From: Kalmanozyma brasiliensis GHG001
Taxonomy: Eukaryota; Basidiomycota; Ustilaginomycetes; Ustilaginales
Direction of reading: 5' to 3'
NCBI RefSeq assembly: GCF_000497045.1
Contig: NW_015961948.1
Location: 1,543,878 to 1,607,877, forward strand
Length of the DNA: 64,000 bases
Part shown: positions 21,301 through 29,819 of the stretch, piece by piece
How the letters are laid out: every line of letters starts with the position of its first letter
Numbering within the stretch: position 1 is the first letter of the stretch
Position numbers and translations under genes: made by a program
Notes under the pieces: model-generated
What the model was told of the DNA's origin: nothing
Seen by the model: only the letters and a program-made list of their open reading frames with translations
Database searches by the model: none

Positions 21301-23153
21301 TCACCACCGTCAATCGCAGGCTGCAAGAGCAGGTATTGCGCGAGGTGTTCAGCAGTCCGATGCTCAAAGACGGCCTGGACTCGCGCTACGAGTCGAGCGC
21401 CAAGCGGAATGCCCGTAAGAACCGACGACGCTTGGCCAAGGCATGGGAGGAAAGCGAAGAGGGTGAGCGACTCCGCATCACACGCAATCTTGGCCCTTCG
21501 GAACCTCGGTCTCGGGACACGCTGGCAGTGGCAGCGATTCGAGGAGGTCTGCATACGCCTGACCCGATCGTCAGCGGAAGGCTGAGCGCCGCCAGCGAGT
21601 TCGTACCTACAGCCTCGTCTTCGCCGGTCCATTATCGAGGTCAAGCACGACATCCATCCACGCCACCTCGCACGCCGCCATTCGGACCGAGCAGCATCAC
21701 ACTCCCCTCCTCGGTGACATCGAGCAAGCCCGCGACGACCATTAAGGAAAACTTGCCAAGTGCCGCGCTGTCCGGTGCCTCCAATGAAGAGGTCTTGATG
21801 CAACACCCGCGACGCACCCTCAGCGATGTTGCGTTGTCGTTGAAACCGAAGACATCGATCTCGGTTCCCAGCAATCTCGGACTGTCGCATGTCAGTGCAG
21901 AAGAGGCAGCGCTGCCGTCGACAGATCTCGACGGGGAGATGCAGACGCTCAAGCTTTCCGAAGAGCCAGAGTCCATTGGTCAAACCAACGACAAACAGAC
22001 GACCGCACAAGGAGCAGCGGAGACGGTCCCAGCCGCTTCAGCGCAATCAGACGACGCGGACAATGCCGAAGCCCGTGCGTCAGCAGACAGCGCCTGCCAA
22101 ACGCGCCAGGAGCAATTCCTTTTGATGGAGGATCTGACGGGACGTCTCAAGTCACCCTGCGTACTGGACCTCAAGATGGGCACGCGCCAGTACGGTCTCG
22201 ACGCCACCGATGCCAAGAAGAAGAGTCAGACGAAGAAGTGTGACAAGACCACTTCACGTAGTCACGGAGTCCGCATTTGCGGCATGCAGGTGTACGATTG
22301 CACGCACGACTCGTTCATCTTCCAAGACAAGTACTTTGGACGCAAGGTGCTGCCTGCCGAGTTCCCGGACGCGCTGGCACGCTTCTTCTTTGACGGCAGC
22401 AAGATCCTGATGCACCACGTGCCGCTGATCCTGCAAAAGATCTACCACCTGGCTCGGATCATCTGGGGTTTGCGAGGGTATCGATTCTACGCGAGCAGTC
22501 TGCTGTTCATCTATGACGGCGATTGCGAGACGCAGCGGAAGCTGGAGGATGAGTTTGATCGACGTTGCTCGAGGGGTCTTGGTGGCACGGTGGCTCCGAG
22601 TCAGATGATCCTGGAGGCCGGCCCCAACGCACAACCCGCTTCGTCGTCGTCGCTCCATCGAGAAGCGGACCTGGTGGACGGTGGAGCGAGCTACAGCATC
22701 GGCTCGAGCCCCTTGCTCGGTCCTCTTGGCGGCAACGGTAATTCGTCGGAACCGGCCGCTGTTCGCCGTCGTCGCCGAAAGGGCGAGATCAACATCCGCA
22801 TCATCGACTTTGCCCACTGCACCACGGGGCACGACTACGACTTTGGCTCCAGCCCGGACGGTGACCAGGATGCGATGCACAGGCTGCCCCTCGCCCGCTT
22901 CCCACCGAACCTCATCGACGGTCCGGACAGCGGCTACCTTTTTGGGCTCAGGAATCTGGCGGCCAGCTTTGAGAAGATCTGGGAGACGGAGCGCAAACGT
23001 CGACGAAAGGTGCGCGAGGAGAAGACGACGACGACGGACGAAGATGGGTCGTTCCTTGGCGATCTGGGCGATCTGCAGGTGCCAGGAGGTGAGGTGTTTG
23101 ACGAGATCTTTGGGACTGGCCCGCACGGGCTCGATGGGTACGTGTCGACGTGA
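18360..23153 (+). CDS. KCS1: Inositol hexakisphosphate kinase (Kcs1 family)
   Basis: Predicted 1597-residue kinase making 5-PP-InsP5 (InsP7) from InsP6, a signal in phosphate homeostasis and polyphosphate synthesis. The N-terminal 620 residues are Ser/Pro-rich and disordered with an acidic patch (about 515-600). The catalytic domain begins at [20 protein letters not shown] (about 622). The inositol-polyphosphate kinase motif PxxxDxKxG is present as Pro1266-Asp1270-Lys1272-Gly1274 ([15 protein letters not shown]). [10 protein letters not shown] (about 1377) and [10 protein letters not shown] (about 1478) are further hallmarks. A long insertion of about 550 residues separates the N-lobe from the PxxxDxKxG motif, as in yeast Kcs1. 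The frame extends upstream only from a GTG; the ATG at 18360 is chosen. PPN1 follows on the same strand 524 bp downstream. Confidence 0.95.
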   Translation: MTDSHHTEAASASAAPSRTSRPSPRSLLSAQSMSSGAPSNSARRPSIDQPLPIASSSQTHGGNMIAQDSAVLSPSMQAQPGTSLHVCLPPNFPQPVQTSFSPPASRNVSNATIVNPFTSPSIAQLLSPPLPPQSNHTSTFSSTYLAGPSSSASAAASNSVGASPTKTLGSRSPVAATIPLPSASLNPNAPFSPPETYTYSRAPIKRESPGTMSARSTPGRSLTLHQDDVLGREFADASRNDFELNLPPAMISSGRKASVSMHLFKETSSKSSNSAISSSRERPVIEENEGDDPAVTRKPVRSSTMFAPSQRTHKTPSSGSRQRTDAAFAPASSSSFLSSKEAVLDPLRPATPSLFLSQGGEAISQADMDTASNASAPLLTTTSNEASSRERLPRRSQTISSPGKVAADIDARYLLDPSSLEPLDSRPIPISRPRTLPKSPASPRKVPPSPNRPSAGRQDTSGATENAKADSAMSNLQRHSSVPETEWTGAGWPGKLGMTRRRSLDERAQSSSDYEEDGEDQLDDSFEMVETGDEMMGDDGTDAYIDMTSSEDEAGRPDFDHDAADEDDLQMSGSEWEAGASAGLPAKRRAGIKLDSDSAVRRSRLTSRSRTASSNELPAVVQLQPYHNQVGGHNSIFQFSKRAVCKPLVGRENEFYEAVEKEHPVLLSFIPQYLGVLNVTYRHVDSAQHDAEGQSVTIDDVANAALSQTTSGQNNEGSLARDTGAEQVDCASTENDRPERQRTDSQGGGRVRRKVFEGQEDWGKEIPEVSLDLNRHIVPEWILRRCNLAPRTPEPVNASLDKGSRSRSHSRSRGSSPLRPRRAASSLERMQRAVHNADAQLHSDTSPSRRNRSRLASIEGTAQHLEEDAASPVQDAEGVLSSSPLTPAVSPDASPRSSRSLVHGAEWGGRDSDRDSGRLLSSSFGRTTSGLGPLSRSRSPAISALSMTSRTPSQASQVSQPVVNSAYQTQQTLNGIHGRGITTVNRRLQEQVLREVFSSPMLKDGLDSRYESSAKRNARKNRRRLAKAWEESEEGERLRITRNLGPSEPRSRDTLAVAAIRGGLHTPDPIVSGRLSAASEFVPTASSSPVHYRGQARHPSTPPRTPPFGPSSITLPSSVTSSKPATTIKENLPSAALSGASNEEVLMQHPRRTLSDVALSLKPKTSISVPSNLGLSHVSAEEAALPSTDLDGEMQTLKLSEEPESIGQTNDKQTTAQGAAETVPAASAQSDDADNAEARASADSACQTRQEQFLLMEDLTGRLKSPCVLDLKMGTRQYGLDATDAKKKSQTKKCDKTTSRSHGVRICGMQVYDCTHDSFIFQDKYFGRKVLPAEFPDALARFFFDGSKILMHHVPLILQKIYHLARIIWGLRGYRFYASSLLFIYDGDCETQRKLEDEFDRRCSRGLGGTVAPSQMILEAGPNAQPASSSSLHREADLVDGGASYSIGSSPLLGPLGGNGNSSEPAAVRRRRRKGEINIRIIDFAHCTTGHDYDFGSSPDGDQDAMHRLPLARFPPNLIDGPDSGYLFGLRNLAASFEKIWETERKRRRKVREEKTTTTDEDGSFLGDLGDLQVPGGEVFDEIFGTGPHGLDGYVST

Positions 23154-23677
23154 GAAAAGGCGAATGTCCCTTACTATTGACAGTGAATGCTAAGCATTCT
23201 AATTCCATACTTGGGTGTGACAATACGATGCTATCCTAAAGGAGCGATATCTACTTCCGAGTGCTGCTTACGATCGCCATGATCGCAGGATTGCAGTGGT
23301 GCTCGACAAAGGTCGATGGGCAAGGGGAAAGCGAATTTTTGCCAAAGTGTGAGATCGAAGCTATCGCCCGGAGCGAGCGAAAATGTGGCTTGATGAAACG
23401 TGTGACGAAAGCGGACAGCACGGATCGGCGACACGTGAGAATTTTGGCGAAAGCGGTTTTCGAGTGTGGAGAAGACAAGGCAAAGTCATGCATGCTCACT
23501 TGCTCCCATCCATCATCTCTTCCGACTCACACACACAGAGGCCCACCGCAACGACGAGATGACCGCATAGAAGCTCAACCCCGCCCGATACAGCCTCAGA
23601 CTCGATTAGACACGCAGCATCATCCGTTGCCATCCGTTGCCATCGTAACCGGCTCCTGATATCGACAAGATAGAACG
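23154..23677. other. Intergenic region between KCS1 and PPN1
   Basis: 524 bp holding the KCS1 3' end and, by position, the PPN1 promoter. I cannot recognise a Pho4-type CACGTG palindrome; the closest sequence is CGACACGTGAG at about 23430, which contains CACGTG at 23432-23437 and could be a bHLH (Pho4/Cbf1-like) site. Confidence 0.45.
23432..23437. promoter_or_regulatory. CACGTG E-box upstream of PPN1
   Basis: A perfect CACGTG palindrome lies about 240 bp before the PPN1 ATG. In fungi this is bound by bHLH factors such as Pho4 or Cbf1. Given the polyphosphate role of the downstream gene, a phosphate-regulated site is plausible but a six-base match is weak evidence. Confidence 0.3.
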
Positions 23678-25729
23678 ATGAGGTCGTCTACCGTCACGGC
23701 CTCGGCAGCGGCAACGCTGTTGTTGTCACAAGCTGCCATCGCAGTCGCAGCATCGTCATCACAAGCAGTCTTTCACGTAGAGCAGCAGCAGCCTGCCACA
23801 TCTTTTCAGCCCGTCACCACCGCGAGGAAGCCTTTCGGTCGATTCCTTCACGTCACCGACCTTCATCCCGATACACACTACAAGCACGGCTCGGCGGTCA
23901 ACAGTGCATGCCATCACAACAAGCCGAAGAAGAAGAAGCCCGATGGGAAGCTACGAGCAGGATGGTGGGGTACTGGGTTGAGCGACTGCGACTCCCCACC
24001 GCGCCTGGTCGAGTCGAGTCTCGCCTGGGCCTCTCGCAACCTCTTCCAGCCCTCCTTTGACGACGATGCAGTTGCGAACTCCTCTACGTCTACATCATCA
24101 GCGAAGGGCAGCAACCTCGGACTTGACTTCATCGTCTGGACCGGAGACTCTGCTCGGCACGACAACGACAATCGCATCCCCCGCTCGAGCAAAGAGATAT
24201 TTGAGCTCAACAAGTGGACGCTCGAACAACTGGAAACCGCCTTCCCCGGCGTACCCCTCATCCCTACCGTCGGCAACAACGACATCTTCCCGCACAACAT
24301 CCTCTTCCCCGGTCCGAACGCGATCACCAAGGAATACGTGCAGATCTGGCAGGACCACATCCCCGAATACGAGTTCCACACGTTCGAACAGGGCGGCTAC
24401 TACGTCAAAGAGATCCTCCCCAACCGACTTGCTGCGATGAGTCTCAACACGCTCTACTTTTACGACAATAACAAGGCCGTTGATGGCTGCGTCAAGACCA
24501 AGCGCGGAAAGGGGAAGGATGTGGATCCGGGCACGGCGCAGTTGGACTGGTTGGAGGTGCAACTCAAGCTGTTTCGGGAGAGAGGCATGCAGGTGCACCT
24601 GATGGGTCATGTACCCCCGACGGCGGGGAATTACTTTGATAGGTGCTACAGGAGGTATACGGACATTGTGCTCAGGTTTCAGGATACGGTGGTGGGGCAA
24701 CACTTTGGACATATGAATACGGATGCGTTTTTCATCCAGGAGGACGAGGAGGAGGCGTCTGCGCTGGTGGAGGAGATGGGTGAGGGCGAGGTGCATATCG
24801 AGGAGGAAGGACTGCCAGGGGATTTGAAGCAGGACTATTCGACACTGCCAGGGAAGGGCAGGACGAACGAGGATATGTACTCGGTGTTTTATATTGCGCC
24901 GAGTATCGTGCCGACGTACTATCCGTCGATCCGGCTGTGGACGTACAACACGACCGAGGAGAGTAGGTACGTTGCCACTGCGTCTTCGACGTCAAGCCCG
25001 GAACCAGCAGACGACGCCGAGCATGACGAGGACGAGGATGAGGATGAGGACGAAGACGAAGAGGACTCCGACCCACCCGTGCAGTCGCTCTCGCGACACC
25101 ACCACCGTCCTACGCCACCCAAAAAGCGCAAGGGCAAGAAACACAAGAAGAAGCGTCGTCAACTACCCCGTCACGCCTCGCCCTCGTCTCCCTCTCGCAC
25201 CAACACCTACCTCAGCCTGCTCGGGTACAGCCAGTGGGTGATGGACATTGATGCGCAGAACGCCGCCATCGAAGAGATCCTTCATCCGAAGAAGCACTTC
25301 TCTTCCTCGTTTTTGGCCGACAAGGACGAGAAGAAGCACAAGCACAGTAAGCAGGATGAGGAGCACAAGCGACGTCAAAAGGAGGCGGAGAAGCAGACGG
25401 TCGAGTATCGACTCGAATACGCGACCTACCCGTCGGACGTGCTGTGGTCGGAATTCAACCCTTCTGCCACGCTCGCCAGTCGCCCGGGTCCAGTGCCAAA
25501 AGCGTTGCTCGATAAGGAACTTGCCAAAGCAGGCCTCAAGGAACCCTTTTCTACCAAAAAGAAGAAGCACACGCGCCTCGCCAAACCGCTCCGCAAGTTT
25601 ACCGACTACCAGCTCGGCTCCGCGACGGTCGGCGAGATGATGGATCTAGCCCGCAAGTTGATGGTCGACAAAAAACTGTGGAAGCGGTACAAGAGGCGGA
25701 TTTACTCCGAGTGCGGATGGACGCCTTGA
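23678..25729 (+). CDS. PPN1: Vacuolar endopolyphosphatase (Ppn1 type)
   Basis: Predicted 683-residue metallophosphatase cutting long-chain polyphosphate, in yeast a vacuolar enzyme. The N-terminal hydrophobic stretch (residues 8-25) is a signal peptide or signal anchor. Metallophosphoesterase motifs follow in order: FLHVTDLHPD (about 58-67), VWTGDSARHD (about 153-162), PTVGNNDIFPHN (about 196-207), MGHVPPTAGN (about 308) and GQHFGHMNTD (about 340). An Asp/Glu run (about residues 448-468, from GACGAG-type codons) and then a lysine/arginine-rich segment are inserted before the conserved C-terminal part (NTYLSLLGYSQWVMDIDAQN). Length matches yeast Ppn1 (674). The ATG at 23678 directly precedes the signal sequence. 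It lies head-to-tail behind KCS1 and is convergent with the next gene, 89 bp away. Confidence 0.95.
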   Translation: MRSSTVTASAAATLLLSQAAIAVAASSSQAVFHVEQQQPATSFQPVTTARKPFGRFLHVTDLHPDTHYKHGSAVNSACHHNKPKKKKPDGKLRAGWWGTGLSDCDSPPRLVESSLAWASRNLFQPSFDDDAVANSSTSTSSAKGSNLGLDFIVWTGDSARHDNDNRIPRSSKEIFELNKWTLEQLETAFPGVPLIPTVGNNDIFPHNILFPGPNAITKEYVQIWQDHIPEYEFHTFEQGGYYVKEILPNRLAAMSLNTLYFYDNNKAVDGCVKTKRGKGKDVDPGTAQLDWLEVQLKLFRERGMQVHLMGHVPPTAGNYFDRCYRRYTDIVLRFQDTVVGQHFGHMNTDAFFIQEDEEEASALVEEMGEGEVHIEEEGLPGDLKQDYSTLPGKGRTNEDMYSVFYIAPSIVPTYYPSIRLWTYNTTEESRYVATASSTSSPEPADDAEHDEDEDEDEDEDEEDSDPPVQSLSRHHHRPTPPKKRKGKKHKKKRRQLPRHASPSSPSRTNTYLSLLGYSQWVMDIDAQNAAIEEILHPKKHFSSSFLADKDEKKHKHSKQDEEHKRRQKEAEKQTVEYRLEYATYPSDVLWSEFNPSATLASRPGPVPKALLDKELAKAGLKEPFSTKKKKHTRLAKPLRKFTDYQLGSATVGEMMDLARKLMVDKKLWKRYKRRIYSECGWTP

Positions 25730-25818
25730 AGAAACAGGCCGCTGTGTAACAGTAGATGTGCGCGCGCCGAGGTAGATGCGTAGAATGGACGATGTTGTGA
25801 GTACAGATTGTGTGTGGT

Positions 25819-26403
25819 TCAGTCAAGGGCTTTACGCTTGCCCTTTTTGTCGGTGCTAGGAGCGTCGAGATGGTGCATCTGCCATTCGTGCTGTGAGCGG
25901 AGTCGGGCAGTGTGGTTCCAGAGTCGGAGATCGAATGTGTGATCGAGCGGTTTGATCAGGATGGCTTCCAGGACGAAGAATCGGTTTGGTAGGTCCCATT
26001 CGTCGTTTTCAAAGTGCGGCAGCGCATCATTCGTTTGCACGCCGTCCCACCCGCGTTGCGTTTGGTTGTGAAGAAAGTCGATGTCGATGGCAACCTCGCG
26101 CCGGATGAGATGGCCGATGACCATGATCATACCCTTGAGTGGAGGCGGTACGAGCTGGGGGTGGGACTTGTGCCATCCCGCACCTGTGGTGCCGGACTGG
26201 TCGGTGCATAGGGAGAGGTCGACCAACAGAGAGCCTGGATCGGAGTTGGGAGATGGGAAGGGGTCGCTGAGGACGATTAAAGAGGCATTGGTGGGGTTGA
26301 CCGCGGTGACGATGCCGGCGAGTCGCAGCTTGGACCCTACATCGCGCGAGTGGACCAGGTCGCTGATGGGTAGGATGTGGGCGGTACCGGTCATTCGTGA
26401 CAT
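25819..26403 (-). CDS. Small OB-fold-like protein, possible CST-complex subunit Ten1
   Basis: Predicted 194-residue protein. Its first half reads like a single OB fold: KLRLAGIVTAVNPTNASLIVL (strand-turn-strand), then LLVDLSLC, then LKGMIMVIGHLIRREVAIDI, which resembles the order and spacing of the telomere-capping subunit Ten1. The C-terminal half has a helix-like stretch (FFVLEAILIKPLDHTFDLRLW) and ends in a basic tail KKGKRKALD that may serve as a nuclear signal. No catalytic motif is visible. Ten1 proteins diverge strongly, so the assignment rests on fold-like pattern and size and could be wrong; another small nucleic-acid-binding OB protein would fit too. It is divergent from the nucleotide-sugar transporter gene (253 bp between ATGs). 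Confidence 0.6.
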   Translation of the reverse strand: MSRMTGTAHILPISDLVHSRDVGSKLRLAGIVTAVNPTNASLIVLSDPFPSPNSDPGSLLVDLSLCTDQSGTTGAGWHKSHPQLVPPPLKGMIMVIGHLIRREVAIDIDFLHNQTQRGWDGVQTNDALPHFENDEWDLPNRFFVLEAILIKPLDHTFDLRLWNHTARLRSQHEWQMHHLDAPSTDKKGKRKALD

Positions 26404-26656
26404 GGTTGCGAGGACATGCTGAGCGGAAGTCGGTGCGATGGGGTCAGGGTGGACCTGGTGGTGACAGTAGGTGTGATGCGGCCATGATGAGGGTGTGGAA
26501 GGGGTGAAGGAAGGTTTGGTGAGTCGAGGTGGAGGGTCACTCTACGCGACGATCGTGCGGCAAAGTGTTGGTTCTTCTGAAAAAAAGGTGCGGCTTGTGA
26601 AATCGTCAAACCAACACTTGCTTCTCATCCCCTTTCCACCACCATCGCCGGCCGCC

Positions 26657-27883
26657 ATGTCGTCCACCGCTCCGTCAATACGGCAGCGCAAGTCTCCCAC
26701 ATCCACGTCCAACGGTGCCGCTCCGAAAGATGCCACATCAACAGCGGGCGCAATCCTCGCCACCACCGCTCCAGAGTGGATTCTGATCCTCAGCCTCATC
26801 TTCGGCGGCTGCTGTTCGAACGCGTTCACCCTCGAGCTTGCCACGCGCCAGCTGCCGTCGGCGGGCACGCTGATCACATTCGCCCAGTTCCTCGTCACCA
26901 CTCTTTCGGGCTTGCCGTATTTCCTCCGCTTCTCTTCGTCGTTCCCTTGGATCGGATTGAGGCCGAGAGCGGTTCCGCTGTATAGATGGGTGGTGCAGGT
27001 GGCATTCTATCTGACGACGAGCCTGCTCAACAACATGGCGTTTGCGTACGACGTACCTATGCCGGTTCACATTGTCTTTCGATCCGGAGGATTGGTGGTC
27101 AACATGATCCTCGGCTGGCTCGTGCAGCGTCGACGCTACTCCCCATTACAGATCTTCAGTGTGGCATTGGTCACAGCGGGAGTGGTGAGCAGCACAATGT
27201 ACACCGCCCATCCGGCGAGCAAGTCACAAGCGGACGCAGGGGAGTACGCCACAGGTGTTCTGCTCCTCTTCGCGGCACTGGTGTTGACAGGCTTCATGGG
27301 TCTTTGGCAGGAAGCGACGTTCCGGGAGTATGGCAATCAGAACTGGAGGGAGAGCATGTTCTATTCCCACCTCCTCTCATTGCCCATGTTTGGGCTGCGG
27401 CGGAACAACCTTCTCGCTGACATTCGTCTAGCCAACTCCACTACGCCGTGGTGGTTCGGCTTTGACCCTCCGCTCGACTCCGCACCCAAATCCATCTTCT
27501 CCATCCTCACCCGCGGCCTTAGGAAAGATACCACACCGACAAAGATCTTCACCCTCCCTCCATCGCTACGCCCCCACCTGCCAAGCGGAGGCGTGTGGAT
27601 CCCATCCTTCTACCCACCCCTCCTGCTCAACGTCGCCACCCAGCTGTTGTGCATCAACGGCGTCAACCGCCTCACGTCCAAGGTGAGCTCGCTGAGCGTC
27701 ACGCTCGTGCTGGTGCTCCGCAAGGCGGTGAGCCTCATGGTCAGCGTGATGCTCGTGCAGGGAGATGGTGGGAGTACGGGGTTGTGGGTCGGCGCGGGCG
27801 CTGTGTTGGTCGGGACCGTCGGGTATAGCTTGTCCGGTAATGCGAAAGTGAGGCCGAAAGAGAAGCGAGACAAGGCGCAATAG
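26657..27883 (+). CDS. YEA4: UDP-N-acetylglucosamine/nucleotide-sugar transporter (UAA family, Yea4/SLC35B4 type)
   Basis: Predicted 408-residue multi-spanning membrane protein of the ER/Golgi that exchanges a nucleotide sugar, probably UDP-GlcNAc, for UMP, supporting chitin and glycan synthesis. The hydrophobic core starts at WILILSLIFGGCCSNAFTLE (about 37-56) and continues through some 8-10 spans. Family phrases are LITFAQFLVTT, TSLLNNMAFAYDVPMPVHIV followed by FRSGGLVVNMILGW, TGFMGLWQEATF, and near the end NRLTSKVSSLSVTLVLVLRK. A loop of about 70 residues before the last spans is longer than usual. The open frame extends upstream, but the ATG at 26657 (GCCGCCATG) has a strong context and fits the family. 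It is convergent with SHY1, 79 bp apart. Confidence 0.9.
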   Translation: MSSTAPSIRQRKSPTSTSNGAAPKDATSTAGAILATTAPEWILILSLIFGGCCSNAFTLELATRQLPSAGTLITFAQFLVTTLSGLPYFLRFSSSFPWIGLRPRAVPLYRWVVQVAFYLTTSLLNNMAFAYDVPMPVHIVFRSGGLVVNMILGWLVQRRRYSPLQIFSVALVTAGVVSSTMYTAHPASKSQADAGEYATGVLLLFAALVLTGFMGLWQEATFREYGNQNWRESMFYSHLLSLPMFGLRRNNLLADIRLANSTTPWWFGFDPPLDSAPKSIFSILTRGLRKDTTPTKIFTLPPSLRPHLPSGGVWIPSFYPPLLLNVATQLLCINGVNRLTSKVSSLSVTLVLVLRKAVSLMVSVMLVQGDGGSTGLWVGAGAVLVGTVGYSLSGNAKVRPKEKRDKAQ

Positions 27884-27962
27884 ATTCAACTGTAGATCGT
27901 CACAAACGGGAGGTTAGATGTAATGGACATTCAAGCCAGAGCGGTGTGACATTGTGTGTGCG

Positions 27963-29069
27963 TTAAGAGCGTCTTCGACGAACGAGCAGACCAAACATGA
28001 CCGCGGTGCACGCGCTGAGTGAGAACCACGTCGCGGCGTACACGGCGTGTTGGTTCCTCAACTCGATCGTTGCTGCCCTTCCCACGGGGATTCCCTGTGC
28101 AACCCGTGTTGCTGCCTCACCCACGTTCCCGTCAAACACCTCCTCGAGATACACCGGTAGTACCCGCTCTCCTTCACCCTTGCCGAGCATAGCCTTGACA
28201 CTCTCTGCGACGCCCGCACTGGGCGTATACCCATCTTCCTCGGCGAGGGGCAGAGCCTGCACTCCCGCCCTCCCACTCGCCCAAGCGGCCATCTCGTTCG
28301 GATTGACGTGGAACCAACTTCCCTTTTCCGGCACGTTATCCGGCGTGAACGCATTCGCAGGGTAGATCCTCGGCAACAACGCCGTCATCTGCACACTCCC
28401 CGTCTCCATGGCACCCTCCTTCAACCTCCTCCCTTCCCCACTCTCCACGATCTGCTTCTCGTCGACAAACCCCCTATTGACCAACACCGCTCCTCCTCCA
28501 CCCGTCCTCCTGAGCGGGACAACCACATGATACCCCATCACCCCATCCCTCACTCTCGGTCCCACAAACATCGTCCTCTCCCAATCAAACTCCCCCTTCA
28601 ACGTCACCAGTCGAAAATCAAACTGCGGCAACACCTCCGTATTGATATTCCTCGGCAGCGTGAGGGGCGCCCGCGACAGTTTGTCCTCCAACTCCTCAAT
28701 GAGCGAGACTTTCCATTTGAGACGTCGGATCTGCCAGTAGCCCAGGGCGAAGGTGAAGATGGGGATGAAGCCGAGTACGAGTGTCGTGGGAGAGCGATAC
28801 CAGGGTGCAGAGGATTTGGAGGAGGATGGACGCGAGTAGGAGTCGGGGGTGTCGGTGTAGATTTCGTTGCGCGACGAGGTGGATGAAAAGGGACGTGGGG
28901 CGAAGGGTGTCAGCTTTGGTGCGGCGACGAAGGCGGGTCGATGCGATGTGGTCGGCAGAGGAGAGCGGAGCGCAGGGAAAGTGCGAGCGACGGCGTAGGA
29001 TGGTCCAGCCGCAAAAGCGCTGCTTGACAAGAGCGGTAGCGCTCGTTGGAGCTGCGCAGTCGTCCTCAT
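27963..29069 (-). CDS. SHY1: Cytochrome c oxidase assembly factor Shy1/SURF1
   Basis: Predicted 368-residue inner mitochondrial membrane protein required for Cox1 maturation in complex IV assembly. The N-terminal 75 residues are rich in Arg, Ser and Ala and look like a mitochondrial presequence. SURF1 features follow: a first span with FIPIFTFALGYWQIRRLKWK, FDFRLVTLKGEFDWERTMFV, GYHVVVPLRRTGGGGAVLVNRGFV, PANAFTPDNVPEKGSWFHVN, and the C-terminal NQHAVYAATWFSLSACTAVM, which is the second membrane span with the conserved HxxYAxTWFxL. The extended frame starts at a TTG; the ATG at 29069 is chosen. Length is close to yeast Shy1 (389). Confidence 0.95.
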   Translation of the reverse strand: MRTTAQLQRALPLLSSSAFAAGPSYAVARTFPALRSPLPTTSHRPAFVAAPKLTPFAPRPFSSTSSRNEIYTDTPDSYSRPSSSKSSAPWYRSPTTLVLGFIPIFTFALGYWQIRRLKWKVSLIEELEDKLSRAPLTLPRNINTEVLPQFDFRLVTLKGEFDWERTMFVGPRVRDGVMGYHVVVPLRRTGGGGAVLVNRGFVDEKQIVESGEGRRLKEGAMETGSVQMTALLPRIYPANAFTPDNVPEKGSWFHVNPNEMAAWASGRAGVQALPLAEEDGYTPSAGVAESVKAMLGKGEGERVLPVYLEEVFDGNVGEAATRVAQGIPVGRAATIELRNQHAVYAATWFSLSACTAVMFGLLVRRRRS

Positions 29070-29819
29070 GATGAGCAACGATGATTCGTGAATGGGAAGA
29101 AGATCGTTGAGAAGGTTCAGAAGAGCCTGTTGGCAGGGTGGAGGTTTCCGCTCTCAAAATTGGCTAAGGCACACACACGTGATTCGCGATCGGGACATCG
29201 TCAAATCGGGACATCGTCAAGCTCGACGGTCCAGCCCTCGGCCCATCTTTGAAGGTTACGCGCTCGCCTGAGACATCGTCAGCTCTGCTGTTGATGCTGC
29301 TGCGACGGATGTGAGCGTCAAGAATGGTGGGAAGAAACAAGGTGCAGACAACATTCCTCCCACCTGCAAGGCAGATTTTCGGAAAGGTGATGGATTTTAA
29401 AGTGGACAGCTGTCAGGCTGTGGAACGCGCGGATTATGACTGATAACGCCATGCTCGTTCCATTCCTGCAGGCTGTCGATCGAAGCATCGTGGGCATGAG
29501 CTGTTTTCCCCAGCCTACAGCTATCAGAAGAAGCGGCTCGATGGTAGACCGTTGACCGTGACCCGCCATGGTCCACCTTTGGCACGGACTGTTTGTTGTT
29601 TTGATCCTTACTCCCCTGACGGGCTGGAGACTACTTGAAGCTGTCATCTGGAGAAGATCTTTCCCGTTCCCTCCTCTTCATCGTAATCTCCCCTTCATAA
29701 GATTCCCCTCTCCACTCTCCTTCTCCTTCTTCCCTCAGCCGTCCTCACCCACCTCCGTATCAGCTCCTCTTCTCGACCTGAACACGTCCTTTTTCATCTG
29801 GAACACTCATAGCGACACG
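29070..29819. promoter_or_regulatory. Divergent intergenic region of SHY1 and the Kex2-repeat protein gene
   Basis: 750 bp between two divergent ATGs. The part before the repeat-protein gene (about 29660-29815) is strongly C/T-rich, as often seen in highly expressed fungal promoters and leaders. A short direct duplication, GGGACATCGTCAA, occurs at about 29193 and 29208. No factor site is certain. Confidence 0.45.
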
